Shown here piece after piece: positions 9,292 through 18,390 of a DNA stretch of 64,000 nucleotides. The stretch spans positions 1 to 64,000 of the forward strand of contig JAOQAI010000016.1 in NCBI GenBank assembly GCA_025963645.1, read 5' to 3'. Position numbers and translations under genes: made by a program. The stretch comes from Flaviaestuariibacter sp. Its GTDB lineage: Bacteria; Bacteroidota; Bacteroidia; Chitinophagales; Chitinophagaceae. Below the pieces are notes generated by a model. It did not search any database and was not told where the DNA came from. It worked only from the letters and a program-made list of their open reading frames with translations. Numbering within the stretch: the stretch's first letter is position 1; every line of letters begins with the position of its first letter.

Positions 9292-9325
9292 AAAAGCCGT
9301 GGCAACTGTGCGACGGCTTTTTTAT
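9292..9325 (+). terminator. rho-independent terminator of the anchor-J pair
   Basis: AAAAGCCGT (9292-9300) pairs with ACGGCTTTT (9313-9321) around a 12-nt loop and runs into TTTTTT then ATTTT. It lies 18 nt after the stop of the second lipoprotein. Confidence 0.8.
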
Positions 9326-9348
9326 TTTGTGCCCCTTTAAAAGAACCC

Positions 9349-10053
9349 ATGCGTCTTATATTCTCCTTATTCATTTCCTTTATTTTTCTATCTTCCTGCA
9401 AAGAAGATAAAAAACCAGTACCTAAATCTCAGGATGAGGAAGTAGCTGCCAATATCACCCGGTTGATAGCAACTGCACAAGACGGTGACCTGATCGTAAG
9501 ATTGAATGACGATATCCTGAGCACTCAATTGCGGTTTTTTAATGAAGTGGATAAATCTTTTTCACACTCTGGCATCGTTGTTACGAAAAACGGTCAGAAA
9601 ACCGTGGTTAATATCCTGCCGGGAAATGCCACTTCCAATCCCATGATCTATACACCATTGGATACGTTTGTAGATCCGAAGACCAATATCTCCTGTGCCT
9701 TGTTCAGGTATGACATCACCCCCTCGGAAAAGTCAAAATTCTTACAGAATATAAATGCACTTTCCACCCAAAAGATCTATTTCGATAGCACCATTAATAT
9801 TGCCACCGACGATTCGCTTTACTGCTCGGAAATGATTTACAAAACCTTGCAGAACGCCACCGGTCATCGCATGTCCTTTCACCTAGCGCCTATCCCGCAA
9901 AAAATGCAAAAGACCACCTACAAGTTCTACCGCGGCAGATTAAGCGAGGATACAATCGCTGCACGGCGGATTATTTTTATAGATAACCTTTATCGCATCC
10001 CCGAGTGCAAAGAACTAATGCGCTTCCAGTTAAAATATTTTCCAGGTTCATGA
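9349..10053 (+). CDS. YiiX/YebB-like NlpC/P60-type cysteine hydrolase, lipoprotein
   Basis: 234 residues with a lipoprotein signal (IFLSSC, Cys17). It has the circularly permuted papain-like layout of YiiX proteins: GDLIVR near residue 46, the His motif FSHSGIV (His73), and the nucleophile in LYCSEMI (Cys159), with Asp in the TDDS segment before it. Such enzymes act on amide or ester bonds of cell wall or lipid substrates; the true substrate is unknown. Its TGA overlaps the ATG of the RNase H gene (ATGA at 10050-10053), implying coupled translation. Confidence 0.78.
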   Translation: MRLIFSLFISFIFLSSCKEDKKPVPKSQDEEVAANITRLIATAQDGDLIVRLNDDILSTQLRFFNEVDKSFSHSGIVVTKNGQKTVVNILPGNATSNPMIYTPLDTFVDPKTNISCALFRYDITPSEKSKFLQNINALSTQKIYFDSTINIATDDSLYCSEMIYKTLQNATGHRMSFHLAPIPQKMQKTTYKFYRGRLSEDTIAARRIIFIDNLYRIPECKELMRFQLKYFPGS

Positions 10054-10526
10054 GTATGGATTCGGTGATAATGTACACGGATGGCGCCAGCCGCGGCAAT
10101 CCCGGGCCGGGCGGCTATGGAGTGGTTTTGATGAGTGGCACCCGCCGTAAAGAACTCTCACAGGGCTACCGCCGCACTACCAATAACCGTATGGAGTTGT
10201 TAGCCGTGATCGCTGGCTTAGAAAGCATGAAACGGACCGACCTGCCTATAACAGTGTACTCCGATAGTCAATACGTGGTGAAGGCCGTGAAAGAAGGCTG
10301 GTTAAAGAATTGGATCGCGACAGACTTTGCTAAGGGAAAGAAAAACAAAGATCTTTGGAAGCGTTATCACACACTTGCCAAAGGCTTTGATATCAACTTT
10401 GTTTGGGTAAAGGGGCATGCCAGCAATCCGCATAATAACCGCTGCGATGAACTGGCTACGGCTGCAGCAGACAGCAAAGACCTATTGGTGGATGAAGGTT
10501 ATGAGTTGGATATTGACCGCAACTAA
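10050..10526 (+). CDS. rnhA: ribonuclease HI
   Basis: 158 residues from the ATG at 10050, which overlaps the upstream stop; the longer frame from 10005 only extends into that gene. It removes RNA from RNA-DNA hybrids such as Okazaki primers and R-loops. The DEDD active site is visible: Asp11 in YTDGASRGNPGPGGYG, Glu in NNRMELLAVI, Asp in VYSDSQYVV and Asp in NRCDELA. The basic segment KNWIATDFAKGKKNKDLWKR is the handle region of the E. coli type. Length fits the family. Confidence 0.95.
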   Translation: MSMDSVIMYTDGASRGNPGPGGYGVVLMSGTRRKELSQGYRRTTNNRMELLAVIAGLESMKRTDLPITVYSDSQYVVKAVKEGWLKNWIATDFAKGKKNKDLWKRYHTLAKGFDINFVWVKGHASNPHNNRCDELATAAADSKDLLVDEGYELDIDRN

Positions 10527-10528
10527 CG

Positions 10529-10570
10529 CTTAATAGAAAAAGCTCCAACAAAGGAGCTTTTTCTATTAAG
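10529..10570. terminator. bidirectional terminator between rnhA and the converging gene
   Basis: A perfect 18-bp stem: positions 10529-10546 pair with 10553-10570 around AACAAA. It contains A and T runs on both sides, so it can stop transcription from rnhA (plus) and from the membrane protein gene at 10582 (minus). Confidence 0.85.
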
Positions 10571-10581
10571 TAAAATATTTT

Positions 10582-11130
10582 TTATGCTAAAACCGGGTGC
10601 TTCTCGGATCTGGTAGCCAGGTAATAAGCGCCAAAGAAGAGCCCGGAAAACAAAGCCGTAGCTACCAAACTCCAGCCATAGAAAGGCAAACCATCCGCAT
10701 AGCAAGCCAGTAAGCTGGTACGGCCATAACCACCGCCACCAATCCATACCTGCAGGTTGCTAAGCAGGAAATAAACCGTAGGGGCTACAACAGAAGCTGC
10801 TCCAATTTTCTTCCAATCGAAAGACTTAATAAAGAACCCAAATACGGTCAGGGAAATAAAAAGAATATAATTGGTTAACTGTCCTTCATAAAATCCCGGG
10901 ATTTTTGAAAGACCGTTCGCATATAACAGTTGGTACAAAGCATCCGAAAGAAGCATTGAAACGAGCGGCACCAAAAAGGCATATTTTTTATTCCGGATAA
11001 TGGCGCCACCAAAAATAGCCATTGCCATTTGAGGAGCAAATCCGAAAGGACGTCCGTCCCATATGCGATAAAGAGAACAAGCTAATACCAATAAAGCCAG
11101 TGAGAAGAACAACGACTTATTCAATTTCAT
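10582..11130 (-). CDS. small integral membrane protein, DUF6580-like
   Basis: 182 residues with about five to six hydrophobic segments (for example LFFSLALLVLACSLYRIW, MAMAIFGGAII, YAFLVPLVSMLLSD, YILFISLTVFGFFI, SLVATALFSGLFFGAYYLA). The pattern GFAPQMAMAIFGGAI followed by YAFLVPLVSMLLSDALYQLLY resembles the DUF6580 membrane family, whose role is unknown; some relatives look like S-components of vitamin transporters. It converges on rnhA and shares its terminator. The family assignment is from memory of the pattern. Confidence 0.65.
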   Translation of the reverse strand: MKLNKSLFFSLALLVLACSLYRIWDGRPFGFAPQMAMAIFGGAIIRNKKYAFLVPLVSMLLSDALYQLLYANGLSKIPGFYEGQLTNYILFISLTVFGFFIKSFDWKKIGAASVVAPTVYFLLSNLQVWIGGGGYGRTSLLACYADGLPFYGWSLVATALFSGLFFGAYYLATRSEKHPVLA

Positions 11131-11169
11131 CAGTCAAAAATTAAAGAGGCAAAAATAGGGTAAGAAACG

Positions 11170-12381
11170 CTATCCGTTGCCAGTTTTATTGGTTGGTATG
11201 GTTGCTATAAACAGCGAGCTTTCTTCTTCTGCCATTACCTGCAAGACGGCTTCCGCCGTGCAAAAACAGGACTTTCCTCTCGTTAACCTGATTTTCTCAT
11301 CGCCACAACGGAGAGATAAGGTGCCTGTAAGCATTAAAAGAATGGAAGCTTCGGTCATGGATACAGAAACAGATTCACCTGCCTTTAAATAATAATTAGA
11401 TAATTGAAACTCGGCTGCCGGCGAGTGGTAGGTGGTTGGACCCACGGTTTCCGCCGCTATGATCGTAGGATAGGTCGGTTCAAATTGCACCAGCCGCATC
11501 AGTTCCGGGATGTCTATATGCTTCTCTGTTAAGCCTGCCCGTAAAACATTATCCGAGTTAGCCATGATCTCTACATTCTGTCCTTCGAGGTAAGCATGCG
11601 GCAGGCCCGCATCCTGGAAAAGCCCCTCCCCCTTTTTTAAATGCAACAGGTTGAAAAAATAAATAGAAAAAATGCCTTTATCGGGTTGATCTTTTTTGCT
11701 GTAGGTCTGAAAAGCACGGGCCGCCCAAAAATCGGGTGAACTTTTTTCTAAAGAGCCAGCTTCATACTGCGGCAAAATTCTCTCCTGGATTGAGTTCAGC
11801 ATTGCCTCCGTCTCCTGCACTGATGGCCGCATCACGTATTCATACAATCCTTTGTAACCCTTTTCCCGGAAGATCAAAAGCAGGTGTGAAAACTCCGGCA
11901 CTTCTTCTAATACCTTTATCAGTTGTGTCTCAGGCTTAAAACCATGCAATAGCCAGAAATCACTTAAGGCAACCATTAGTTCCGGCTTGTGATTGGCATC
12001 TTTATAATTGCGGTTTGGAGCATCCAACGGCACACCCAACGCATTCTCTTTTGCAAAACCTTCCCTGCCCTGCTCTAAGTTGGGATGCACTTGGATGGAA
12101 AGCATTTGCCGGACATCCAACACTTTCAGGAGGAAAGGCAAGCCCTTAAATTTGTTTGCCGTGTATTCACCAAGCCTGCTTACATCTTCCTTAATAAAAT
12201 CGGGAAGTCGCATTTCTTCCAAACCTCTTATTACACTGGGTTTTAAAGGATGCACACCCAACCAGTACTCCGCAAAGGGCAGATGCTCATTATTTGATGT
12301 ATCTAAAAGCTGTGGGAGATATTCGTATCCGCCCCAGCTATAGTGCTGCACGGCACCTTCTAATAAATAAATATGCTGCAC
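11170..12381 (-). CDS. manA: mannose-6-phosphate isomerase, class I
   Basis: Interconverts fructose-6-phosphate and mannose-6-phosphate, feeding GDP-sugar synthesis. About 403 residues. Zn-site and core motifs: YSWGGYEYLPQLL near the start, ADYWLG-like AEYWLGVHP, LSIQVHPNLEQ (Zn ligands Gln/His), KPELMVAL (Glu ligand), and GLPHAYLEGQNVEIMANSDNVLRAGLTEK (His ligand and signature). An ATG at 12435 would add 18 residues but lies upstream of the only promoter-like box (TATCTTTA, 12408-12415), so I prefer the GTG at 12381, giving VQHIYLLEGAVQHYSWGG. The start remains uncertain. Confidence 0.88.
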   Translation of the reverse strand: MQHIYLLEGAVQHYSWGGYEYLPQLLDTSNNEHLPFAEYWLGVHPLKPSVIRGLEEMRLPDFIKEDVSRLGEYTANKFKGLPFLLKVLDVRQMLSIQVHPNLEQGREGFAKENALGVPLDAPNRNYKDANHKPELMVALSDFWLLHGFKPETQLIKVLEEVPEFSHLLLIFREKGYKGLYEYVMRPSVQETEAMLNSIQERILPQYEAGSLEKSSPDFWAARAFQTYSKKDQPDKGIFSIYFFNLLHLKKGEGLFQDAGLPHAYLEGQNVEIMANSDNVLRAGLTEKHIDIPELMRLVQFEPTYPTIIAAETVGPTTYHSPAAEFQLSNYYLKAGESVSVSMTEASILLMLTGTLSLRCGDEKIRLTRGKSCFCTAEAVLQVMAEEESSLFIATIPTNKTGNG

Positions 12382-12407
12382 CCGCTGTTGATTGTTTAAA
12401 TTAGGGC

Positions 12408-12415
12408 TAAAGATA
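12408..12415 (-). promoter_or_regulatory. -7 box (TATCTTTA) for manA
   Basis: On the minus strand TATCTTTA differs by one base from TAnnTTTG and lies 26 nt before the GTG at 12381. It sits inside the longer manA frame, which is the reason for preferring the shorter protein. Confidence 0.35.
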
Positions 12416-12418
12416 ATT

Positions 12419-12775
12419 ATGGCGCAACACAACACCGCCGGAAAAGAAGGGGAAGCATTGGCTGCCGCCTTCTTTAAGAAAAGAGGATATGAGATCCTGC
12501 ACCAGAACTGGCGCTACTCCCGCTACGAACTGGATCTCATTGCGTTGCACAATGGCAAAGTGCATTTTATAGAAGTAAAATACCGGAGTTCTAAAAGCTT
12601 TGGCATGCCCGAAGAAAAAGTAACGCTTAAAAAGTTTCGCAACCTAACCCTGGCGGCAGACGAATTTCTCTATCAACACCCGCAATACAAATACATCCAA
12701 TTCGATATCCTATCTATCAACAAAGCTGGATTTGACAATCCGGAATATTTCCTGATCGAAGACATCTACTTCTGA
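12419..12775 (+). CDS. YraN family endonuclease-like protein (UPF0102)
   Basis: 118 residues from the ATG at 12419. The layout GKEGEALAAAFFKKRGYEILHQNWRYSRYELDLIA then VHFIEVKYR is that of the YraN family, a restriction-endonuclease-like fold with catalytic E-D-ExK (Glu in GEALA, Asp in ELDLIA, Glu-Val-Lys in IEVK). Function is poorly defined; a role in DNA repair or Holliday junction handling has been suggested. It is divergent from manA with overlapping upstream regions. Confidence 0.85.
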   Translation: MAQHNTAGKEGEALAAAFFKKRGYEILHQNWRYSRYELDLIALHNGKVHFIEVKYRSSKSFGMPEEKVTLKKFRNLTLAADEFLYQHPQYKYIQFDILSINKAGFDNPEYFLIEDIYF

Positions 12776-12918
12776 GAGTTTAATATCAATCGCATTTGAT
12801 AGAGGTTTTTTAAGAAAAGAGGAGTTTAAGATTGGCGCAAGGCAAAGAAACATAAGATTTTAGCCTTCGTGATGAAAGGGATGATATTCCAAATCTTTGT
12901 TGACCTCTTATCAATAAC

Positions 12919-13818
12919 TTACTTAAAGGCCGGATGAAACTCCTGCAAGGTCCTTCGCAAAAACTCACGATCAAGATGCGTATAGATCTCTGTAGTGGTA
13001 ATGCTTTCATGACCGAGCATTTCCTGCACGGCCCTAAGGTCTGCGCCACCTTCTACTAAATGCGTGGCAAACGAATGCCGGAAAGTGTGTGGCGATACTA
13101 CCTTATTGATACCTGCCTTCTTCACTAAGTCTTTGATGATAATAAAGATCATTACCCGGCTCAATCGCTTTCCATAACGATTCAGGAATAACATGTCTTC
13201 TTCGCCAGGCTTTGGTGCTGTATGCACCCGGCTATAGTTTTTATACCGTAGTATTTGTTTAATAGCGCTGCTCCCGATAGGCACCAGCCGTTCTTTATTT
13301 CCTTTTCCAATAACCCTTACAAATTCCACGTCCAGGTAAAGCGCCGAAAGCCGGAGATTGATGACCTCGCTGACCCGAAGCCCGCAGCTGTACATCGTTT
13401 CGAGGATCGCCTTATTGCGTTCGCCTTCGGGCGTGCTTAAATCAACCTGGGATATGATTGCTTCAATCTCTTCAAATGCCAATACATCCGGCAATTGCCG
13501 CATTAGCTTTGGGGCTTCCAGTAAAGTAGTAGGATCTTTTTTGCTGATGTCTTCCAGCAAGCAATACTTATAAAAAGCCCGAATACCTGAAATGATGCGG
13601 GACTGTGATCGTTGGGTCATTCCTAATTCGGCCACCCATTTTATAAAACCCTGCAGATCTTTTAACTCTACTTCTGCCGGCGCTTTTTGTAGATCGGCTC
13701 CCTCAAAAAAAGTGGTAAGCTTCTCCAGGTCTCTTAGGTAAGCCTCTACCGAATGGCCGGCTAAGGACTTTTCCAATTGCAGGTATGATTTGAATCCTTT
13801 CTTATATACCTCCCACAT
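12919..13818 (-). CDS. xerD: site-specific tyrosine recombinase XerD
   Basis: 299 residues. It resolves chromosome dimers at dif during division. N-terminal SAM-like core-binding domain (SLAGHSVEAYLRDLEKLTTFF), then the catalytic domain with Arg in SCGLRVSEVINL, Lys in VIGKGNKERLVPIG, His-x-x-Arg in SPHTFRHSFATHLVEGGADLRAVQEMLGH and nucleophile Tyr in TTTEIYTHL. Length and motifs fit XerD rather than a phage integrase, and no att-like repeats or phage genes flank it. Confidence 0.9.
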   Translation of the reverse strand: MWEVYKKGFKSYLQLEKSLAGHSVEAYLRDLEKLTTFFEGADLQKAPAEVELKDLQGFIKWVAELGMTQRSQSRIISGIRAFYKYCLLEDISKKDPTTLLEAPKLMRQLPDVLAFEEIEAIISQVDLSTPEGERNKAILETMYSCGLRVSEVINLRLSALYLDVEFVRVIGKGNKERLVPIGSSAIKQILRYKNYSRVHTAPKPGEEDMLFLNRYGKRLSRVMIFIIIKDLVKKAGINKVVSPHTFRHSFATHLVEGGADLRAVQEMLGHESITTTEIYTHLDREFLRRTLQEFHPAFK

Positions 13819-13860
13819 GCTTCAAAACTAATTATCAAATAGTATAAGATGCCAATTATG

Positions 13861-14619
13861 CTAATGCCGATCAAGGGCTTTGATTTGCTTGCTGTAGGCG
13901 GCTGGCAAAAGTGCTTTTTTTATAAGGCTATCTAACCTGATTACCCTGCTGAATTTATAAAGCGGCACAATGGGTGTCAATAAAGAAGGTTTCGTAAGCC
14001 CCAACAATTTAGCTACCAGTTCCGGCACTACCAGCTTCTGCCCTTCCTTTAACACTCCATATCGAAAGGCGCCCAGGTGCTTACGGTATTGCAAATACAG
14101 GTCTGTGGTAAAATGACTTTTGATAAGGTCTTCCTGCAAATGTGCTGCCCGCACTGGTAACCAGGCTGTGTAATTTGCGGGCAAATCTTTCAGCCCCATA
14201 CGCATCCCGATCTGTAAGAAAACGTTATACAGCTCGGCTTTTTCCTCTCCTGTTAGCTTACGTTCCAATAGTTCAAAAGCGGCTATTGAATAGTGGATGA
14301 GTAAGAATAGCACATCCCTGTACGCCCAATCAGGAATGGTAGCGCCCCGCGCCGCCTCCACTCCCTTATGAATGGCGGTGATCTTATCAATGGCTTTTAA
14401 AGCCTCCTCTTCCGGCGCAAAAACAATTTGACGGGCATAGCTAACCGTAGAAAATAAGCGCCCCAAGGGATCGGCTGGCAGCCTACCTGTAAAGTAAAGC
14501 CAATCAACAGCCTTATTCAAGGCAAACTCTGCCGAAGCCCCGGCAAATATGAAAAGTATGGTATCGCTCTTGCCCCAAATCTCCCGCACAATAGAATCAT
14601 TTGCTACAAAGGGCTTCAT
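13861..14619 (-). CDS. oxygenase MpaB-like family protein (DUF2236)
   Basis: 252 residues. The N-half SIVREIWGKSDTILFIFAGASAEFALNKAVDWLYFTGRLPADPLGRLFSTVSYARQIVFA matches the haem-binding DUF2236 family that includes fungal MpaB and latex-clearing protein. Candidate haem ligands include the His in ITAIHKGVEA and in FLLIHYSIAAFE. The physiological substrate in Bacteroidota is unknown. It follows xerD on the opposite side of a 42-nt gap, same strand, but with no functional link. Confidence 0.75.
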   Translation of the reverse strand: MKPFVANDSIVREIWGKSDTILFIFAGASAEFALNKAVDWLYFTGRLPADPLGRLFSTVSYARQIVFAPEEEALKAIDKITAIHKGVEAARGATIPDWAYRDVLFLLIHYSIAAFELLERKLTGEEKAELYNVFLQIGMRMGLKDLPANYTAWLPVRAAHLQEDLIKSHFTTDLYLQYRKHLGAFRYGVLKEGQKLVVPELVAKLLGLTKPSLLTPIVPLYKFSRVIRLDSLIKKALLPAAYSKQIKALDRH

Positions 14620-14752
14620 TACTCAAAAATAGGAACAGAAGTGTACCATGCCTGATAATTAAAACAACCTGCCGTGGCTGCAAAGCTTCCACAGCACCGC
14701 TTGGCAAGAAAATTGACTTTTATAATTCTTTATTAATAAAAAAATTATTTGT

Positions 14753-15010
14753 ATGGCAACAAATTACAACCCCGAGTACAGAGAGGGTAAAGTGGCAGCG
14801 GCAATCGAAAAGCAAACGGCTAAAATTCCATCCGACATCTACCTGTGGACAGCAGTAGGGTGTATGGCAATATCAGCCACTTTACAAATTTTAGGTAAAA
14901 AGAAAACCAGCCTTTTCATTGGTCAATGGCCGCCGGCTTTCCTGATCATGGGCTTATACAATAAGCTGGTTAAACTGGAAGGGACAGATGGATACCATCA
15001 AAATCCGTAA
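14753..15010 (+). CDS. small membrane protein, unknown function
   Basis: 85 residues. A hydrophilic start (MATNYNPEYREGKVAAAIEKQ) is followed by two hydrophobic segments (IYLWTAVGCMAISATLQIL and SLFIGQWPPAFLIMGLYNKL) separated by a short basic loop, a two-helix hairpin topology. I know no family role. It has its own terminator directly downstream, so it is probably a single-gene transcript. Confidence 0.7.
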   Translation: MATNYNPEYREGKVAAAIEKQTAKIPSDIYLWTAVGCMAISATLQILGKKKTSLFIGQWPPAFLIMGLYNKLVKLEGTDGYHQNP

Positions 15011-15013
15011 TAA

Positions 15014-15040
15014 AAAAGAGGCGCTTAAAGTGCCTCTTTT
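15014..15040. terminator. terminator after the small membrane protein
   Basis: AAAAGAGGC (15014-15022) pairs with GCCTCTTTT (15032-15040) with a 9-nt loop. A/T runs on both strands allow it to serve the plus gene ending at 15010 and the minus gene ending at 15062. Confidence 0.8.
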
Positions 15041-15061
15041 CATTTTCCTTATACAGGATTA

Positions 15062-15259
15062 CTAATGCTTCCTGTTCCAGCTGGAAGAAGGATCAGAACC
15101 GCCCCGATAGCGCTCATCCAACTGACGAGATAATTCCTTAATGCGCTCCTTTTGCTTATCCAGTTCCGGTCCCGAAACGCCTTGCTTCAAGTTAGCGAGG
15201 TAATAATTAGTTTCCTGTATGTAAAGTCTTTGCAGTTGATGCATTTCCCGATTTTCCAT
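15062..15259 (-). CDS. small coiled-coil protein, unknown function
   Basis: 65 residues, highly charged and helical (HQLQRLYIQETNYYLANLKQG then DKQKERIKELSRQLDERYRG), ending in a Ser/Arg-rich tail. No signal or membrane segment. It precedes the response regulator gene's region on the same strand. Not recognised; the helical heptad pattern suggests an oligomer or a partner-binding role. Confidence 0.6.
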   Translation of the reverse strand: MENREMHQLQRLYIQETNYYLANLKQGVSGPELDKQKERIKELSRQLDERYRGGSDPSSSWNRKH

Positions 15260-15324
15260 AACCCACTATTTTCGTACTCCACAAAATATCTACGATAATG
15301 GTAAGACAAACCGCGTACCTTTTT

Positions 15325-15729
15325 TTAGGTTTTGGAAGTACCGCACATTTGTAGCATTATTTGTACGATATGGAGCAAATCGCGGTATAATGTGGGCTTG
15401 CGAAAGAAGGTGCAGCCATTTGACTGGCAAAGCTTGATGTCTTCTTCCCGGGATGAGGTAGTAAATACCATTGTTGGGATGTCCTTATATTCCTGCTCAC
15501 TTTTCAACCACAGCAGTGTCTCTTTACCATCCATCACCGGCATATTAAGATCAAGAACAATCACACAAGGTTTCTGGGTAGCATTTTCGAGGTAAGAAAT
15601 TACCTCGGTTCCATTTTTAGCATGTGCCAAAACATAGGCATCTGTAACCTGGGCAAGTGCATCCTGCATGGCTTCAAAATCGTCGAGATCGTCTTCTGCG
15701 TAAAGCAAGATGGGTTTTTCTGTCTCCAT
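15325..15729 (-). CDS. single-domain response regulator (Rcp1-like)
   Basis: 134 residues comprising one receiver domain. Acidic pair Asp13/Asp14 (YAEDDLDDFEA), phospho-acceptor Asp60 (VLDLNMPVMDG), switch Thr in VFTTSSREED and Lys111 (FFRKP). No output domain follows, so it must act through protein contact, as Rcp1 relatives do with phytochrome-type kinases. No kinase gene is adjacent. The interrupted kinase at 1170-5720 is the only histidine kinase seen here, but a link is speculative. Confidence 0.88.
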   Translation of the reverse strand: METEKPILLYAEDDLDDFEAMQDALAQVTDAYVLAHAKNGTEVISYLENATQKPCVIVLDLNMPVMDGKETLLWLKSEQEYKDIPTMVFTTSSREEDIKLCQSNGCTFFRKPTLYRDLLHIVQIMLQMCGTSKT

Positions 15730-15914
15730 GTATTATTCTGATATCCGCTAAAATAGCACCTATCGAACGGCAATTTAGAGCATCAAAAAGATTATGCCAT
15801 AAAAAAATAAAAATTACAGCACTAAATAAGATGAGCTTCAATGATATTTCATGTAGCCCAGGCCCTGAATATGTTCCTGCTTTGCGCTGCATTATCAGCT
15901 TCAGCTATTAGAAA

Positions 15915-18284
15915 TTACTGCTTATCAGGCGATTCTACATTGAACAAATTGTTCTCCTCTTTTTTACGGAACCCGAAATTATAACGCAGGTTCAAACCAA
16001 AGCGACGTGTATCGCCCCGGCGAAAACCACTTGCTGTCACTGATCCTTGCTTCAGGTTGAAGTCATTCTGGTTGGTGTAAAAGAGGTCATTCCCGCTGAG
16101 GGTTACCACCAACTTCTTATTGAAAAACTGTTGGGAGAGATTAAGGTTTAGCGAACCAAATGTGCCCAGCTCGTAAAATTGTTGTTGCCCATTTAACCGA
16201 ATAAATCCATTCAGGCTGATCTGCATAAGCGGCGTTATCTTAAATGTCTGGTACGTAAAGAATGACCAGCTTCCTCTTCTAAAGGAAAGTGGTTTGCCTT
16301 CATAAAAGCCCTGGTAATAATTGCGGTTGTATTGGGCACCGGCCACAAAAAAATAACGCTTGCCCGGAGGCACAGCGCCCAATGCCCGGAAATACATCTC
16401 TTTATTCTTCCCTAAATTATCGTAGGTGCGAAACGCCACCTGCCGGCTGCTGCTATCGGGTTGATAAACCACCTGTGTGAAAATATCTTTGGTATCGTTT
16501 ACACCAATCGCAAGAATAGGCCGCTCTTCAAACGAAACATTGGCTTCGTAATTCTGGGTAAACTGTGGCCGCAAGGTTGGGTTACCCGATTCAAAAAGAT
16601 ATTGGTCCACCCGGCGTGGATAAGGATTCAGGTATTCGTAAGCCGGACGGTTGATAGTACGGCGATATACGAGGTAAGCCCTGAGATCATAGCCTGCAAT
16701 CTTCATTAGGTTCCGGCTTAGATAAACGTACGGAAAAAGATCAGTGCGCTGCAGGTTAAAAGAAGTGTCTTTAGGGCTTAGCTGGTGCCCTTTCATGTTA
16801 GTATTTTCCAACCGTGTTCCCACTTTCACCACTATTCCTAAAAAGCTCTTAGAAGCTTGTAAATACCCCGCATTAATGTTCTCTTTATAGTCATAGGCGC
16901 TGGTCACCGCATATTTTGTGGTATTTTGAAACCGGACCATAGTTGATTTGACACCGGCCTCCATTGTTAACTGCTTGGGTAGTTTTTTAATGAAATTAGT
17001 TTGTGCAGAAAAGAACTTCAGGTCATTATCAATCTCGCCAGTGAAGGTGGTTTGCGGTTTCACAGGAAAGAAATACGTGTTCAAAAAAGATTGGTCCGTA
17101 TTGTTTGGCGAGTAGGTGAAAGATAGGTCAGTGTTCCATTCCGATCCTGCTGAATCTATTTTATACTTTGCTGAAAAGCCCTGTGTCAGGTTGAAATTGG
17201 TAGACTTGTTTGCCACATCCGCATAGTTGTCACCCGCCATATTCCCGGTACTGATCTGCCGGATGGTTGAATGGTTGGTACTGTTGTTCCGGGAGTTATT
17301 ATAATTAAAACGACCATCATAACTCAGGTCCCATTTTTTATTCAGTTGGTAGCTGGCGCCGTATCCAAAATAATACGATTGCGCCGGGTATTTCGTATAC
17401 GCATCCTGGCTTAGCACGGAATCAGGTCTAAATTGCCTGTCTGTTTTTATCTGCTCAAAATTATTGCGCCTGGATGCCTGTAGATTGATGTAGGTGGTCA
17501 GCTTGCCATTGTTATTATTCAGGTTGAGCCCAAGGAACTGGTTGCCGAAGCGGCCTTGATTAAACCCGCCATTTACACTTCCGGTAAGTCCGATCTTCAC
17601 TCCTTTTTTCAGGATAACATTCACAATGCCGCCACCACCGGATGCATCGTACCGGGCAGATGGCGTACGCAAGATCTCAATAGAGGCAATTGAATTCGGA
17701 GGCAGGCTTTTCAGCATCGTAGCAATGTCCGCGGTACTCATCTTCTGCTCGCGGCCATTGATATGCACCGTTGCGGGAGTGGTGCTGTTCAGGTAGATAT
17801 TTCCATCCTGGTCTACAAATAAGCCCGGCGTTTTTTCCATGATCTCAAAGGCGTTGGTAGAACTGGCAGCCAGGTTCTCCGGGTCAACAATCGTTTTATC
17901 ATCCTCCTGGCGTATAGTTGGCTTGGCAGAAGTCCTTACTACGACCGTATTTAAGGTTTTAGCGCTATTTGCTAAAACAAAGGAAAAAATAGGTTCCGCC
18001 TTAGTGATAGTAATTCCTTTTCGCAGCGTCTCATAGTTAATAGAAGATATTTGAACAGTATACTGGCCGCCGGTTGCTAAATCGAAAATGGCAACACCGC
18101 TACTGTCGGTTAGCTTCTGTTGCGTTTGCAGGCTATCCCCCATATTTAAGATGCTAACCGTAGCAAAAGATACAGGTTCTTTTTTGTGGTTAGTAGCCCG
18201 AATGCTAATTTTTGTTTGGGAAAAACCTGTTGCAGTAAAAAGCAACCCTATGGAAAACAAGAGTAAAGGCAATAACCGTTTCAT
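15915..18284 (-). CDS. TonB-dependent-receptor-like outer membrane beta-barrel protein
   Basis: 789 residues from the ATG at 18284, chosen because it begins a clean signal peptide (MKRLLPLLLFSIGLLFTATG then FSQ). Next comes a carboxypeptidase-regulatory-like beta sandwich (ISIRATNHKKEPVSFATVSILNMGD), a plug domain (NAFEIMEKTPGLFVDQDGNIYLN, IEILRTPSARYDASGGGGIVNVILKK), and a long beta-barrel ending in LRYNFGF. This is the outer-membrane-beta-barrel variant common in Bacteroidota, related to SusC but lacking a SusD partner. Ligand unknown. A single gene. Confidence 0.85.
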   Translation of the reverse strand: MKRLLPLLLFSIGLLFTATGFSQTKISIRATNHKKEPVSFATVSILNMGDSLQTQQKLTDSSGVAIFDLATGGQYTVQISSINYETLRKGITITKAEPIFSFVLANSAKTLNTVVVRTSAKPTIRQEDDKTIVDPENLAASSTNAFEIMEKTPGLFVDQDGNIYLNSTTPATVHINGREQKMSTADIATMLKSLPPNSIASIEILRTPSARYDASGGGGIVNVILKKGVKIGLTGSVNGGFNQGRFGNQFLGLNLNNNNGKLTTYINLQASRRNNFEQIKTDRQFRPDSVLSQDAYTKYPAQSYYFGYGASYQLNKKWDLSYDGRFNYNNSRNNSTNHSTIRQISTGNMAGDNYADVANKSTNFNLTQGFSAKYKIDSAGSEWNTDLSFTYSPNNTDQSFLNTYFFPVKPQTTFTGEIDNDLKFFSAQTNFIKKLPKQLTMEAGVKSTMVRFQNTTKYAVTSAYDYKENINAGYLQASKSFLGIVVKVGTRLENTNMKGHQLSPKDTSFNLQRTDLFPYVYLSRNLMKIAGYDLRAYLVYRRTINRPAYEYLNPYPRRVDQYLFESGNPTLRPQFTQNYEANVSFEERPILAIGVNDTKDIFTQVVYQPDSSSRQVAFRTYDNLGKNKEMYFRALGAVPPGKRYFFVAGAQYNRNYYQGFYEGKPLSFRRGSWSFFTYQTFKITPLMQISLNGFIRLNGQQQFYELGTFGSLNLNLSQQFFNKKLVVTLSGNDLFYTNQNDFNLKQGSVTASGFRRGDTRRFGLNLRYNFGFRKKEENNLFNVESPDKQ

Positions 18285-18390
18285 AAGCAGTAAAAATAAA
18301 AGTCCCCGCAGAAACCGAAAGGCTTTTAACAATACGTATTGGTTAGTAATAATGTTACAGCCTCTTAAAGGATCGGGATAAACCGGGCAA

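Noticed and set aside
12919-13818. Phage or integron integrase
   Set aside because: Motifs and length match XerD, and no att-like repeats or phage genes flank it.
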